NCBI GenBank assembly: GCA_015232405.1
Contig: JADFZS010000006.1
Location: 1 to 64,000 of the forward strand
DNA length: 64,000 nt
Reading direction: 5' to 3'
From: Magnetococcales bacterium
GTDB lineage: Bacteria; Pseudomonadota; Magnetococcia; Magnetococcales; JADFYX01
Every line of letters starts with the position of its first letter. The stretch's first letter is position 1. The translations under genes were made by a program, and so were the position numbers. Of the stretch, positions 10,594 to 20,796 are shown piece by piece. The notes beneath the pieces are model-generated. The model was given only the letters and a program-made list of their open reading frames with translations. It made no database searches and was not told the origin of the DNA.

Positions 10594-11049
10594 ATGCAAA
10601 TTTCCCATTTAATTTCAGAATCCTGTGTTGTACCAAATCTTGTTGGTGAAAATAAAAAAGAGGTGCTGTTATCTCTATCGGCGGTCTTTCTAAATGTGAT
10701 GCCCAACGCTGATGTTCAACATATTTTGGAGCTGTTTTTAGAGCGGGAGAAGTTGGGCACTACCGGAATAGGCAACGGTATCGCCATTCCCCATGGTCGT
10801 ATCAAGGGGTTGAAAAATCCTATTGCAGTTTTTGGTCGTTCGGTTGCTGGGGTTCCTTTTGAAGCCAACGATGGAAAACCGGTGCACATAGTGGTTGCTC
10901 TACTTTCACCTGCCAGCTCAGGCAGACCCCATTTGCAGGCATTATCGGCTATTTCGCAAACGTTGAATAACAGCTTTCTGCGAGAAAAAATTTTACAGGC
11001 TAAAGATAAAAAAACTCTTTATAATGCTGTTATAAAAGGGGAAAAATAG
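10594..11049 (+). CDS. ptsN: PTS IIA-like nitrogen regulatory protein
   Basis: 151 aa; LEREKLGTTGIGNGIAIPHGRI active-site motif. Confidence 0.95.
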   Translation: MQISHLISESCVVPNLVGENKKEVLLSLSAVFLNVMPNADVQHILELFLEREKLGTTGIGNGIAIPHGRIKGLKNPIAVFGRSVAGVPFEANDGKPVHIVVALLSPASSGRPHLQALSAISQTLNNSFLREKILQAKDKKTLYNAVIKGEK

Positions 11050-11051
11050 GC

Positions 11052-11954
11052 GTGGCACATAAGTCTGGCCAGATAGATCATCTCATTCTTCTTACGGGAA
11101 TTTCTGGTGCTGGTAAGTCTAGTGCGCTTAAATATCTGGAAGATATAGGATTTCTCTGGGTTGACAATCTACCTATTCAGCTTATTCCCCAATTTATAGA
11201 CCAGATAATAACAGAAGGGTTGGGCAGGTCTTGGGTGGCTATTGGTCTGCATATGCGCAACCAGGAGAGTCTAGCTCTGTTCCATAGCTTTTATCAGGGT
11301 ATTGCGCAAAAGGCGGCCCGTTTTGAGATGGTCTTTTTTGAGGCGGACTTCTCAGTTTTGACCTCACGTTTTCAGGAGACCCGTAGAAGACATCCCCTTG
11401 TGCGTGATCATACAGTACAAGAGGCCATCACCATGGAGATGGCAGATTTGGAGCCAATCAGGGCCATGGCAGATATTGTCATTGATACCTCACGGATGAC
11501 CATTCCCAATTTAAAAGAGTATCTCAACCAATTTTTTCTTCCTAGTTCCGGTTCTGATCTTTTAGTTTTTATAAGATCCTTCGGTTTTAAATTTGGTTCA
11601 AACTCAGATGCAGATATGGTGCTTGATGCCCGTTTTCTACCCAACCCATTTTATGACACAACATTAAGACCTTTTAGTGGTCGTGATCCTCAAATAATCA
11701 AATTTTTGGAAGATGATGGTGAGGCGTTGGCCTTTTTAAACCATTTAAAAGCCCTTTTTGATTATCTTCTACCCCGTTATCAACGGGAGAAAAAACGTTA
11801 TTTTACACTTGATATTGGCTGTACTGGTGGTAGACACAGATCTGTCTATCTGGTTGAGAGTCTAACAAAAGAGTTGAAAAATTCAGGGTACAACGTGGTT
11901 ATACGGCATAGAGATATTGAAAAGGAATCTCCCCGTCTTGCAGGTGAGAAATAA
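11052..11954 (+). CDS. rapZ: RNase adapter protein RapZ
   Basis: 300 aa; TGISGAGKSSALKYLEDIGF; C-term FTLDIGCTGGRHRSVYLVE. Confidence 0.95.
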   Translation: MAHKSGQIDHLILLTGISGAGKSSALKYLEDIGFLWVDNLPIQLIPQFIDQIITEGLGRSWVAIGLHMRNQESLALFHSFYQGIAQKAARFEMVFFEADFSVLTSRFQETRRRHPLVRDHTVQEAITMEMADLEPIRAMADIVIDTSRMTIPNLKEYLNQFFLPSSGSDLLVFIRSFGFKFGSNSDADMVLDARFLPNPFYDTTLRPFSGRDPQIIKFLEDDGEALAFLNHLKALFDYLLPRYQREKKRYFTLDIGCTGGRHRSVYLVESLTKELKNSGYNVVIRHRDIEKESPRLAGEK

Positions 11955-12235
11955 TGCCCGAGGTAAAGGTAACAATAATCAACAGGTTGGGTATGCATGC
12001 CAGGGCATCGGCAAAATTTGTAATGGCTGCAACTGCTTATGAGGCGAAAATTTGGCTACGCAAAGTTGATGGTGAAACAGATGTCGATGGTAAAAGCATA
12101 ATGGGGATAATGATGCTGGCAGCAGCCAAAGGGGATCAGGTTATCATCGGGGCCGAGGGGTCTGATGAACAGCAAGCTTTGGATGAGCTTTCAGCACTTA
12201 TTGGGACCAAGTTTGGTGAAGAGAGGGATGGTTAA
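11954..12235 (+). CDS. ptsH: HPr family phosphocarrier
   Basis: 93 aa; NRLGMHARASAKFVMAA; KSIMGIMMLAAAKG. Confidence 0.94.
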   Translation: MPEVKVTIINRLGMHARASAKFVMAATAYEAKIWLRKVDGETDVDGKSIMGIMMLAAAKGDQVIIGAEGSDEQQALDELSALIGTKFGEERDG

Positions 12236-14005
12236 GTGGGGGATGTGGTTAAGCTGCAAGGTGTGGGAGTTTCTCCAGGGATAATAATCGGTCCGGCCCA
12301 TCTGGTTGCCCGTTGTATGCCTGATGCTCCCCATTACTGTATAACACCTGACCATCGCCAAGAAGAAGAAGAGCGTCTATTGGCTGCTTTGGAGGAGTCT
12401 CGCCTCCAGTTGATTAATATCCAGCAGGAGTTGACCAAAAACAAAAACAACCCCGAACTGCTCTATATTTTAGATGCCCATCGACTGATTTTAGAAGACA
12501 CCATGCTACGTGATGGTACGGTCAACTATGTGAGAAAGGGCTACAACGCAGAATGGGCAGTTGTTCGTTATCTGTCTGAAATTATAGCTGTATTTCAGCA
12601 GATGGATGATGCCTATTTGCGAGAAAAACGGGCCGATATAGAACAAGTCGGTAAACGGTTGCTAAACAACCTGTTGGGGCATAGTGAGGAGTCTGTAGCC
12701 GGGTTTCCTGAGCCGGTAGTATTAGTAGCGGAGGAGTTTACCCCTTCTGATACATTGCAGATGAAACATGAAACCGTACTGGGTTTTGTTGCCCAAAGGG
12801 GTGGACGAACATCCCACACGGCTATTTTGGCAAAATCTTTAGATATTCCAGCAGTTGTGGGTGTTCCTCGAGCCACGGGAAAAATAACCCAGGGGGATAT
12901 GTTGGTTGTTGATGGTCTTACTGGCCTTATCCATGTAAACCCCAACACACAGACACTTGCCCAGTTAAAAGATAAGCAGCAGAGATATATTCTGTTTCAG
13001 CAACGTCTCATGGACTCCACCATCCAGCCAGCAGTAACCACAGACGGACGCAAAATATTGCTCAAGGCCAATATTGAGATCTATAGCGATGCTTTTAAAG
13101 CCAGAAGATTGGGAGCCGACGGTATCGGTCTCTATCGAACTGAACATCTCTATATGAACCGTAGTATCCTTCCTGATGAAGAGGAGTTGTGTAGAACCTT
13201 CAAGCAGGTCATCACCACAATGAAGGATCTTCCGGTTACCATTCGCACTATGGATCTTAGTGGAGAAAAAAAGTCCAAGCTATTTTACAGAGATAGCGAA
13301 CATGCCGGGATTAATCCGGCTATGGGTATGCAAGGTATACGTTTTTGTCTCCGTGAAGAGAGGCAGGTCTTTTTGTCACAACTGCGAGCCTTATTGCGGA
13401 TAGGTAGTGAGGGGGATGTCCGTATCTTGTTGCCCATGATTTCTGGGGTTACAGAGCTAGAAGAGGTGTTGCAGCTTTTGGGTGAGGCTAAAGAGAGTCT
13501 CATCAAGGATGGTTTGAATTTCAACCCAAATGTTCCTGTTGGGGTGATGGTTGAGGTTCCGGCTGCTGCACTCTGTGCCAAGGAGTTGGCTAATAAGGTC
13601 GATTTTTTAAGTATCGGAACCAACGATTTAATTCAATTCACTTTAGCGGTGGACCGTCAGGATGAATCGGTGGCCTACCTATATGAATCTGGACATCCGG
13701 CTGTGTTACGTCTTATCGCAATGGCAATGGCAGGGGGGGTAGCTGGCGGAGTTCCTGTTTCTGTTTGTGGAGAAATGGCTGGTGATCCACGTTTTGCGGC
13801 ACTGTTCATGGGCATGGGTATCGATGAGCTATCCATGACTTCGGGGTGTCTACCATTAATCAGACGCATAACCCGCACCATTGATTTTACTCAATATCAG
13901 GAGATGGCAAGTTCGGTATTGGAGGGGCATTCAACCGCAGAGGTTATGGGTTTGTTGGATGATATGTTACGTTCAAGCTGTGGTGATGAGTATATCTTCC
14001 ATTAA
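12236..14005 (+). CDS. ptsI: Phosphoenolpyruvate-protein phosphotransferase (EI)
   Basis: 589 aa; GGRTSHTAILAKSLDIPAVVG; DFLSIGTNDLIQFTLAVDR. Confidence 0.96.
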   Translation: MGDVVKLQGVGVSPGIIIGPAHLVARCMPDAPHYCITPDHRQEEEERLLAALEESRLQLINIQQELTKNKNNPELLYILDAHRLILEDTMLRDGTVNYVRKGYNAEWAVVRYLSEIIAVFQQMDDAYLREKRADIEQVGKRLLNNLLGHSEESVAGFPEPVVLVAEEFTPSDTLQMKHETVLGFVAQRGGRTSHTAILAKSLDIPAVVGVPRATGKITQGDMLVVDGLTGLIHVNPNTQTLAQLKDKQQRYILFQQRLMDSTIQPAVTTDGRKILLKANIEIYSDAFKARRLGADGIGLYRTEHLYMNRSILPDEEELCRTFKQVITTMKDLPVTIRTMDLSGEKKSKLFYRDSEHAGINPAMGMQGIRFCLREERQVFLSQLRALLRIGSEGDVRILLPMISGVTELEEVLQLLGEAKESLIKDGLNFNPNVPVGVMVEVPAAALCAKELANKVDFLSIGTNDLIQFTLAVDRQDESVAYLYESGHPAVLRLIAMAMAGGVAGGVPVSVCGEMAGDPRFAALFMGMGIDELSMTSGCLPLIRRITRTIDFTQYQEMASSVLEGHSTAEVMGLLDDMLRSSCGDEYIFH

Positions 14006-14092
14006 ATATAGCTTTTTGTTGGTTTATAGTTTACCATTGCAAGGTTTTTTTTAGTTCTTTTTTGTTCGTTCCATAACATGGAGTAAGTACTT

Positions 14093-15259
14093 ATGTCGCA
14101 GAACTATCTTTTCACTTCGGAATCGGTATCCGAAGGTCACCCCGATAAAGTAGCAGATCAAATTTCTGATGGGGTTTTAGATGCACTTTTAGCCCAGGAC
14201 CCGGTTAGTCGTGTTGCTTGTGAAACAATGATTACCACTGGAATGGCAGTGATTGCAGGTGAGATCACCACAAAAGCGGTCATTGATTATCCTCAGGTGG
14301 TTCGTAATGTCTTGCAAGACATCGGTTATAACTCATCTGAAATGGGCTTTGACTATAATTCCTGTGCGGTTTTGGTCTCTATAGATCAACAATCAACAGA
14401 TATTGCCCAAGGTGTTAACGAGGGTGAGGGGCTTGATTTTAATCAGGGAGCTGGTGATCAAGGTCTGATGTTTGGTTATGCCTGTAACGAGACACCAACA
14501 TTAATGCCAGCACCAATCCACTATGCCCACCGTCTGGTGGAACAGCAAGCTAAAGTTCGTAAGTCTGGTAAGCTGCCTTGGTTACGCCCCGATGCAAAAT
14601 CCCAGGTGACTATCCGCTACGAAAATGATGTTCCCAAAGATATAGACGCGGTGGTTTTGTCTACCCAACACGATCCTGACATATCTCATGGCGACCTGCG
14701 AGAGGCGGTAATCGAAGAGATTATCCGTCCTATTCTGCCCCAGGAGCTAATGAAACATCAGATCAAATTTCATGTTAATCCCACAGGACGTTTTGTTATT
14801 GGTGGTCCAGTTGGTGATTGTGGTCTTACCGGGCGTAAAATCATTGTTGATACATATGGCGGTACAGGACATCACGGTGGTGGTGCTTTCTCCGGTAAAG
14901 ATCCTTCAAAGGTGGATCGTTCCTCTGCTTACATGGGCCGTTATGTTGCCAAAAACATAGTTGCCGCAGGGTTGGCCGACCGTTGCGAAGTGCAGATTGC
15001 CTATGCTATCGGAATTGCCGAGCCTGTCTCCATGATGGTTGAGACCTTTGGTACTGGTAAGGTTGATGATAGTAAAATTGAAGAGCTGGTCTCAGAACAT
15101 TTTGATCTTCGCCCCAAGGCTATCATTGAAACCCTTGATCTCCTAAGACCGATCTATTTGAAATCTGCTGCATATGGTCATTTTGGTCGTGAACTTCCTG
15201 AGTTCAACTGGGAAAAAACTGATAAAGCTGACTCTCTAAAAAGTGCCGCAGGATTATAA
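14093..15259 (+). CDS. metK: S-adenosylmethionine synthase
   Basis: 388 aa; [34 protein letters not shown]. Confidence 0.98.
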   Translation: MSQNYLFTSESVSEGHPDKVADQISDGVLDALLAQDPVSRVACETMITTGMAVIAGEITTKAVIDYPQVVRNVLQDIGYNSSEMGFDYNSCAVLVSIDQQSTDIAQGVNEGEGLDFNQGAGDQGLMFGYACNETPTLMPAPIHYAHRLVEQQAKVRKSGKLPWLRPDAKSQVTIRYENDVPKDIDAVVLSTQHDPDISHGDLREAVIEEIIRPILPQELMKHQIKFHVNPTGRFVIGGPVGDCGLTGRKIIVDTYGGTGHHGGGAFSGKDPSKVDRSSAYMGRYVAKNIVAAGLADRCEVQIAYAIGIAEPVSMMVETFGTGKVDDSKIEELVSEHFDLRPKAIIETLDLLRPIYLKSAAYGHFGRELPEFNWEKTDKADSLKSAAGL

Positions 15260-15289
15260 GTAACATATGAAAAATAATAGTGGTTCTGC

Positions 15290-15329
15290 CTTCATCCCAA
15301 TATAGTTGAAAATTTATATTGGGGTGGGG
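15290..15329 (+). promoter_or_regulatory. 15-bp stem-loop (with G.U pairs) between metK and ahcY
   Basis: CTTCATCCCAATATA-gttgaaaatt-TATATTGGGGTGGGG; mismatches are all G.U on the + strand. Confidence 0.6.
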
Positions 15330-15381
15330 CAAAGTTGCTGTTTACATACTACTATCTAGTTTTAATAAAAGGAAAAATACA

Positions 15382-16683
15382 ATGAGTGGCGATGCTGGGG
15401 ATTATAAAGTTGCAGATATAAATTTGGCTGCTTGGGGGCGCAAGGAGATTCTGATTGCTGAGACAGAGATGCCAGGTTTGATGGCTTTACGCAAAGAGTA
15501 TGGCGCAGCAAAACCGTTGGCAGGAGCCAGAATTGCTGGTTGCTTGCATATGACAATCCAGACAGCTGTTTTGATTGAGACATTGGTGGAGCTTGGTGCA
15601 GAAATCCGTTGGTCATCTTGCAATATCTTCTCTACTCAAGATCAGGCAGCTGCGGCTATTGCTGCTGCTGATATTCCGGTATTTGCCTGGAAGGGTGAGA
15701 CCGAAGAGGAGGCCGAATGGTGTATCGAGCAGACAATCAAAGGTCCAGATGGTTGGACACCAAATATGATTTTGGATGATGGTGGTGATCTCACCCTCAT
15801 GATGCACCGTCCTGAGTATGCCCATATAATGGATGATGTTCGTGGTATATCAGAGGAGACCACAACTGGTGTTCTGCGTTTGAATGAAATGATGGAGGCT
15901 GGCACTCTTAAAGTTCCTGCTTTTAACGTCAACGACTCTGTTACCAAATCTAAATTTGACAACCTGTATGGCTGTCGTGAATCTTTGGTTGATGGCATTA
16001 AGCGTGCAACTGATGTGATGATTGCTGGTAAAGTCGCTGTTGTCTGTGGATATGGTGATGTAGGCAAGGGTTGTGCGCAATCTTTCCGGGGTTTAGGGGC
16101 GATAGTCTGGGTCACAGAAATTGATCCTATCTGCGCACTACAAGCAACCATGGAAGGCTATAGGGTTGTAACCATGGAGGAGGCAGCACCCTTGGGTGAT
16201 ATTTTTGTTACCACCACAGGTAACGTCGATGTAATTACCCGCGCCCATATGGAAAAAATGAAAGACCAATCAATTGTCTGTAATATTGGTCATTTTGATT
16301 CAGAAATTGACATTGCAGGTATTCGTGATCTGGAGTGGGAGAACATCAAGCCCCAGGTGGATCATGTGATTTTTCCTGATGGCAAGCGGTTGATTATTTT
16401 GGCTGAAGGTCGACTGGTAAATCTTGGTTGTGCCACAGGACATCCCAGCTTTGTTATGTCCAACTCATTTACCAATCAGGTAATGGCCCAGATAGAGTTG
16501 TGGTGTAATCCAGGTAAATATAAGGTAGGGGTATATTTTCTACCTAAAATACTTGATGAAAAAGTGGCAAGTCTCCATCTCGGAAAACTGGGAGCCAACT
16601 TAACCAAGTTGACTGAAAAACAGGCAAAATACATTAACGTTCCCATTGATGGACCGTTCAAGCAGGAGCACTATCGTTATTAG
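15382..16683 (+). CDS. ahcY: Adenosylhomocysteinase
   Basis: [33 protein letters not shown]-term [13 protein letters not shown]; start taken at ATGAGTGGC with RBS AAAAGG rather than 15319. Confidence 0.97.
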   Translation: MSGDAGDYKVADINLAAWGRKEILIAETEMPGLMALRKEYGAAKPLAGARIAGCLHMTIQTAVLIETLVELGAEIRWSSCNIFSTQDQAAAAIAAADIPVFAWKGETEEEAEWCIEQTIKGPDGWTPNMILDDGGDLTLMMHRPEYAHIMDDVRGISEETTTGVLRLNEMMEAGTLKVPAFNVNDSVTKSKFDNLYGCRESLVDGIKRATDVMIAGKVAVVCGYGDVGKGCAQSFRGLGAIVWVTEIDPICALQATMEGYRVVTMEEAAPLGDIFVTTTGNVDVITRAHMEKMKDQSIVCNIGHFDSEIDIAGIRDLEWENIKPQVDHVIFPDGKRLIILAEGRLVNLGCATGHPSFVMSNSFTNQVMAQIELWCNPGKYKVGVYFLPKILDEKVASLHLGKLGANLTKLTEKQAKYINVPIDGPFKQEHYRY

Positions 16684-16699
16684 TAACTCCTTTTAGATA

Positions 16700-16903
16700 T
16701 AATTAATTCAAGTCAAAGTTGGACAAAAAAAATGTTTTTATTATTATGGGTCCAGGGAAATTATTTCCCTGGTGGGTTTGGGCAAAGCCCAAGGTTTTGC
16801 CTTTGTTTTTAAGCCTTTATATTTAAAAGCGTGGGGGTTTGGGGGCCTGCAAGGCCACCCAAGGTTTTGCTTTTGGCTGTATATTTTTGATTTGAAATTA
16901 CTA
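16700..16903 (+). repeat. Dispersed ~200-bp repeat family 1, copy A
   Basis: CCAGGGAAATTATTTCCCTGG / TTTGGGCAAAGCCCAAGG / GTGGGGGTTTGGGGGCCTGCAAGGCCACCC core; imperfect terminal inverted repeats. Confidence 0.85.
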
Positions 16904-16995
16904 TAATAGAAACAAAAAAGGGACCACATTGTGTCGATGTGGTCCCTTTTTTTGTCTTGCTACAGATCTTGATATTGGCAAAAGCAATATGATTG

Positions 16996-17577
16996 TTAAA
17001 TATTTTTGATACCTTTTTCTGTAAAATATTTGGAATATTCTTGGTCTGTAACAGTGATATGGTTGACCAGCCAGTCCTGCAGATATTGCAACGCTTCTGA
17101 AGAGACCTGATTGGTGTTGGTTGCAATGTTTGCTCTAAACTCTTTGATTTTCGCTCTCATACTATTATGTTCGCTGATATGTTTTTCGATATCGGGATAT
17201 CCATTTTTTTTCATTAGAGCCTCTTCCCGATCAAAATGGGTCACCGTATAATCAATCAACTCATCAAGAATCTCTGCTGCTCTTTCATCTTTTTTGGCTT
17301 TGTTGAGTGCTTTAAACATCTCCATAATGAGGCCTAGCAGTTTTTTATGGTCTTGATCAATAATATCAATACCTACGCTATACTCATCTTTCCAGGCCAC
17401 TTTGCTCTCTAAAAATTGATTTTTTAACAATAGCATAAATGGCAACGCCAGAACCAATACCAAGAGGCTCTCTTTAATACCAATTACAAAAGCCACTATA
17501 ATGAGGATTGGAGCTATGACAAATAACCATATTTTCTGGTCTGTTTTTTCAATATTCATCTTTTCCACCGTAGCCAA
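16996..17577 (-). CDS. Membrane-anchored bacteriohemerythrin
   Basis: Hemerythrin motif DEYSVGIDIIDQDHKKLL...HFDREEALMKKNGYPDIEKHISEH; N-terminal TM segments. Confidence 0.9.
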   Translation of the reverse strand: MATVEKMNIEKTDQKIWLFVIAPILIIVAFVIGIKESLLVLVLALPFMLLLKNQFLESKVAWKDEYSVGIDIIDQDHKKLLGLIMEMFKALNKAKKDERAAEILDELIDYTVTHFDREEALMKKNGYPDIEKHISEHNSMRAKIKEFRANIATNTNQVSSEALQYLQDWLVNHITVTDQEYSKYFTEKGIKNI

Positions 17578-17922
17578 TATGACCTTAAGAAAAAGGTCTG
17601 TTAAAATTTTAACTACTACAAAAAGACCCTGGATATCTGTAGGGCCAGTTTAAGGGGTATCTCCACAATCTACATCGAATTATTCCTAAAGTCTACTCTC
17701 CCTTGAAATTGAGGGGTATTCTACTTTGCATGGTTAGGGGAACATTTGTTTATGAGGGTAAAAGTTCTATTGTCTTTTTAATCCTTTGATAAAATGTTAG
17801 CATTAGCTCAATGTAAATCGCAATTGGTTTTTCATGTTATTGAGTGGCCTGTGGGATGATTTGCGGGCTTTCTAACTAATAGATTATTGGCGATACCAGA
17901 TATCAGGTGAGGTAGTGAATTA

Positions 17923-18915
17923 ATGGGGGTGGTGATGAGGTTATTATATCCGCTGTTGCTCAGTTTTGCTGTTAGTTTGTGGTCTGGAGTAGCTTTTGCT
18001 GACCACTTCAAGATCGGTCCGGCTTTTTCCGATCCGGCAATAACAGTTCCCATGCCGGACTCTTGGGTTAAACAGCCTATAGAGCGCGGGAAAGTAGATT
18101 TAAAGGTGATGCTTGATCAGCAGATGTATCGTGTGTTGGCTCCATTCATACGCCGATATGCCAATGTCAGAGGGCTTAACATTTCATTGAGTGATGGTAC
18201 TTGTGGTAATTCTGCTGGTACTTTATTAAAAAAACAGGCCGATATTGGTGGGTTTTGTTGTCCTCCCAGAAATTCAGATCGTCTACCGGGCTTACGTTTT
18301 TACACTCTGGGTATAACTCCCATTTCCCTAATTATCCATCCAGATAATCCAATTTCAGATGTCACTGTTGATGAGGCGAGAGGTATCTTTTCCGGGTCAA
18401 TTACCCGCTGGTCTCAACTCAAGAGAGCAGACGGTCGCCCTGGACCAAATAAACCCATTCAACAGGTAGCTAGACTCCACTGTAAACCTCGCCCCGGTCA
18501 CTGGCGGCTCATTTTAGATAATGAAGATCAATTTAGTATAAACCTTAAAGAGGTGGGTACAATTCCTGATATGTTATCTTCTGCTGCTAATAATATCCGC
18601 TCTATCGGTCATGTTTCTGCCTGGCTCGCCATCAACGATCCGAAAAAAAAGGTGAATGTAAAATCACTGAAAATTGATGGTATACCACCCACAGATATTA
18701 AAGCGTTAGTTGAAGGTCGTTATCCATTTTATAAGACATTTTCCATCACCATATGGGAGGGGGCAAATGTTGAGAACAGCCACGCAAAAGATCTGCAAAA
18801 ATTTTTATTAAAACAGGTTGAGAGGCTAGACGAAAAATATCTAATAGCCACTCCGAACATGCTGCGTAAAGCCGGGTGGCAGTTTAATGGTTATGAGTTG
18901 ATCGGTTCACAATAA
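17923..18915 (+). CDS. PstS-like phosphate/anion-binding periplasmic protein
   Basis: 330 aa, signal peptide; ITPISLIIHPDNPISDVTVDEARGIFSGSITRWSQL typical of PBP-like PstS fold. Confidence 0.75.
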   Translation: MGVVMRLLYPLLLSFAVSLWSGVAFADHFKIGPAFSDPAITVPMPDSWVKQPIERGKVDLKVMLDQQMYRVLAPFIRRYANVRGLNISLSDGTCGNSAGTLLKKQADIGGFCCPPRNSDRLPGLRFYTLGITPISLIIHPDNPISDVTVDEARGIFSGSITRWSQLKRADGRPGPNKPIQQVARLHCKPRPGHWRLILDNEDQFSINLKEVGTIPDMLSSAANNIRSIGHVSAWLAINDPKKKVNVKSLKIDGIPPTDIKALVEGRYPFYKTFSITIWEGANVENSHAKDLQKFLLKQVERLDEKYLIATPNMLRKAGWQFNGYELIGSQ

Positions 18916-18941
18916 AGCAGATAGATAACAGACAGATAAAA

Positions 18942-20783
18942 GTGTTTATAAACCTACCATTTTTCTGGCGGATCATCCTCATAACCCTACTTTTAGGAAG
19001 TGGCTTGACCACTTTTTGGAGTAGTGTTCATGTGAAAGGGGACCATGATGAGTTAGAAAAACAGTTTTTAGATGATATGAATAACCGTGCCAGAGCCAGC
19101 CGTATCCGTTTGGATAACTATGTCAAACAGCACCACTATTCCGCAGAACTTTTTATCATTCAAAAAAGGTTTCTCAACTATCTGGAAAACAACCAACCCA
19201 TAACAGATGGGGATAGAATTCTTAATCATAAAAATACCCCATCTTGGTTTCCTGACCGTTCTGTACAGCGTATATATATTAAATCCCACCATTTTTTGCT
19301 TCTGGATTCAGCCGGAGATGTTAGGGAGAGCTATAGCAGAAGAGGGAAGATAATACCCCATGAGTTGATTGTGCGCATAAAACAGCATTCCACCATGATG
19401 CTACCAACAGAGAGTTGGTTTATTAAACAGGATGAGTCTCTGTTTTTAATCACCAGTCAATCTCTGGAAAAAGGTGGTAATCCCCTGTGGCAAAGATTGT
19501 TGCTGATTACCGAGGTGGATGATGAGTTTATACAGGCTTCCCAGGGATTGTTGGAAATAACCGATCTTTTTGCACTTTTAGATAATGAGACCCAAAAAGT
19601 AATAGTTAGCAGTGATCTTGAATATATCACAATTGGTAGCTCAATTACAGAATTGAGAAAGGACTATTTAATAGGTTCGGAAGCCTTTTTTGACTATGGT
19701 AATTCCGATGTAATTCTAAAAATGGTTCTGCTAATACCCCGCCACGATTTAGAGAAACTATTGGATCAGGTTGATAATAAATCCATGAAACAGGTGGTGC
19801 TAATTAGTGCAACGTTTATTGTAACTTTTATTCTGGTGTTTTATTGGTTTATCAAAAATCTCGATATATTTACCAAAAAAATGGTCACTTTTTCCAAAAT
19901 CAAGTTGGGAATTGATGCTCCCATCGCTGCCCCAGGTGGCCCCATGGAGCGGGTGCAAAATCAGTTTAAAATATTATCTGAGGCAATATTACAAGCAAGA
20001 GAGCGGGAAAAATTCTCTCAGATTCAACTGGCTAAATCAGAGATGATGGCAGCTCTTGGTGATCTTGTGGCAGGTGTTGCACACGAAATCAACACCCCTC
20101 TAGGCACGGGTTTTACCTCATCTAGCTTTTTAAATGGACAGACAAAAACAGTAAAAACCGCATTTGAAGAGCAAAAACTGACCCGTTCGGAGCTTGAAGC
20201 CTATTTTGAAATGGCGACTGAATCAACAATGTTGATAGAAAAAAATCTAGCACGGGCCAGCGATCTCATCCGTAGCTTTAAGATGGTTGCAGTTGATCAA
20301 GGACGCAATGACCAAAGAGTCTTTGATATGAAGAGCTATGTTGAAGAGGTATTGGTCAATTTACGTCCTAAATGGAAACGTACCAAACACACCATAAATG
20401 TCCAGTGTCCAGAAGATATATCGGTCAATAGCTATCCTGGGGCCATTTCTCAAATTATCACCAACCTTATTGTCAACTCCTTAAAACATGCCTTTAAAGA
20501 TAAAAGCGAGGGTAATATCAATATTGAAGTGAGTAAAAAGGGTGATATGGTGCTTATGCGCTATCGGGATGATGGTTGTGGTATGAGTAAAGAGAGTGTT
20601 AACAAGGTGTTTGAACCATTTTTTACTACCGCAAGAGATCAAGGTGGTAGTGGGCTGGGTATGCACATAGTGTTTAATCTTGTCACTCAAGCATTAAACG
20701 GTAATATCGAGTGTTTAAGTACTCCGGGAGAGGGAGTTTTGTTTGAGATTTTATTTCCTGCCACCATATCAAATCAAGAGTGA
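18942..20783 (+). CDS. Membrane sensor histidine kinase
   Basis: 613 aa; two TM; GDLVAGVAHEINTPLG H-box; GGSGLGMHIVFNLV ATPase. Confidence 0.88.
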   Translation: MFINLPFFWRIILITLLLGSGLTTFWSSVHVKGDHDELEKQFLDDMNNRARASRIRLDNYVKQHHYSAELFIIQKRFLNYLENNQPITDGDRILNHKNTPSWFPDRSVQRIYIKSHHFLLLDSAGDVRESYSRRGKIIPHELIVRIKQHSTMMLPTESWFIKQDESLFLITSQSLEKGGNPLWQRLLLITEVDDEFIQASQGLLEITDLFALLDNETQKVIVSSDLEYITIGSSITELRKDYLIGSEAFFDYGNSDVILKMVLLIPRHDLEKLLDQVDNKSMKQVVLISATFIVTFILVFYWFIKNLDIFTKKMVTFSKIKLGIDAPIAAPGGPMERVQNQFKILSEAILQAREREKFSQIQLAKSEMMAALGDLVAGVAHEINTPLGTGFTSSSFLNGQTKTVKTAFEEQKLTRSELEAYFEMATESTMLIEKNLARASDLIRSFKMVAVDQGRNDQRVFDMKSYVEEVLVNLRPKWKRTKHTINVQCPEDISVNSYPGAISQIITNLIVNSLKHAFKDKSEGNINIEVSKKGDMVLMRYRDDGCGMSKESVNKVFEPFFTTARDQGGSGLGMHIVFNLVTQALNGNIECLSTPGEGVLFEILFPATISNQE

Positions 20784-20796
20784 CAACTTTTACACG

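Noticed and set aside
10166-10636. 156-aa minus ORF antisense to rpoN 3' end
   Set aside because: Overlaps conserved RpoN domain coding; no motif.
15642-16151. 169-aa minus-strand ORF antisense to ahcY
   Set aside because: Entirely inside a highly conserved gene on the other strand; composition is antisense-like.
16744-16929. Short ORFs such as GGLAGPQTPTL... over repeats (also 16809, 60161, 60473)
   Set aside because: They read through family-1 repeat copies; shared peptides reflect the DNA repeat and not genes.
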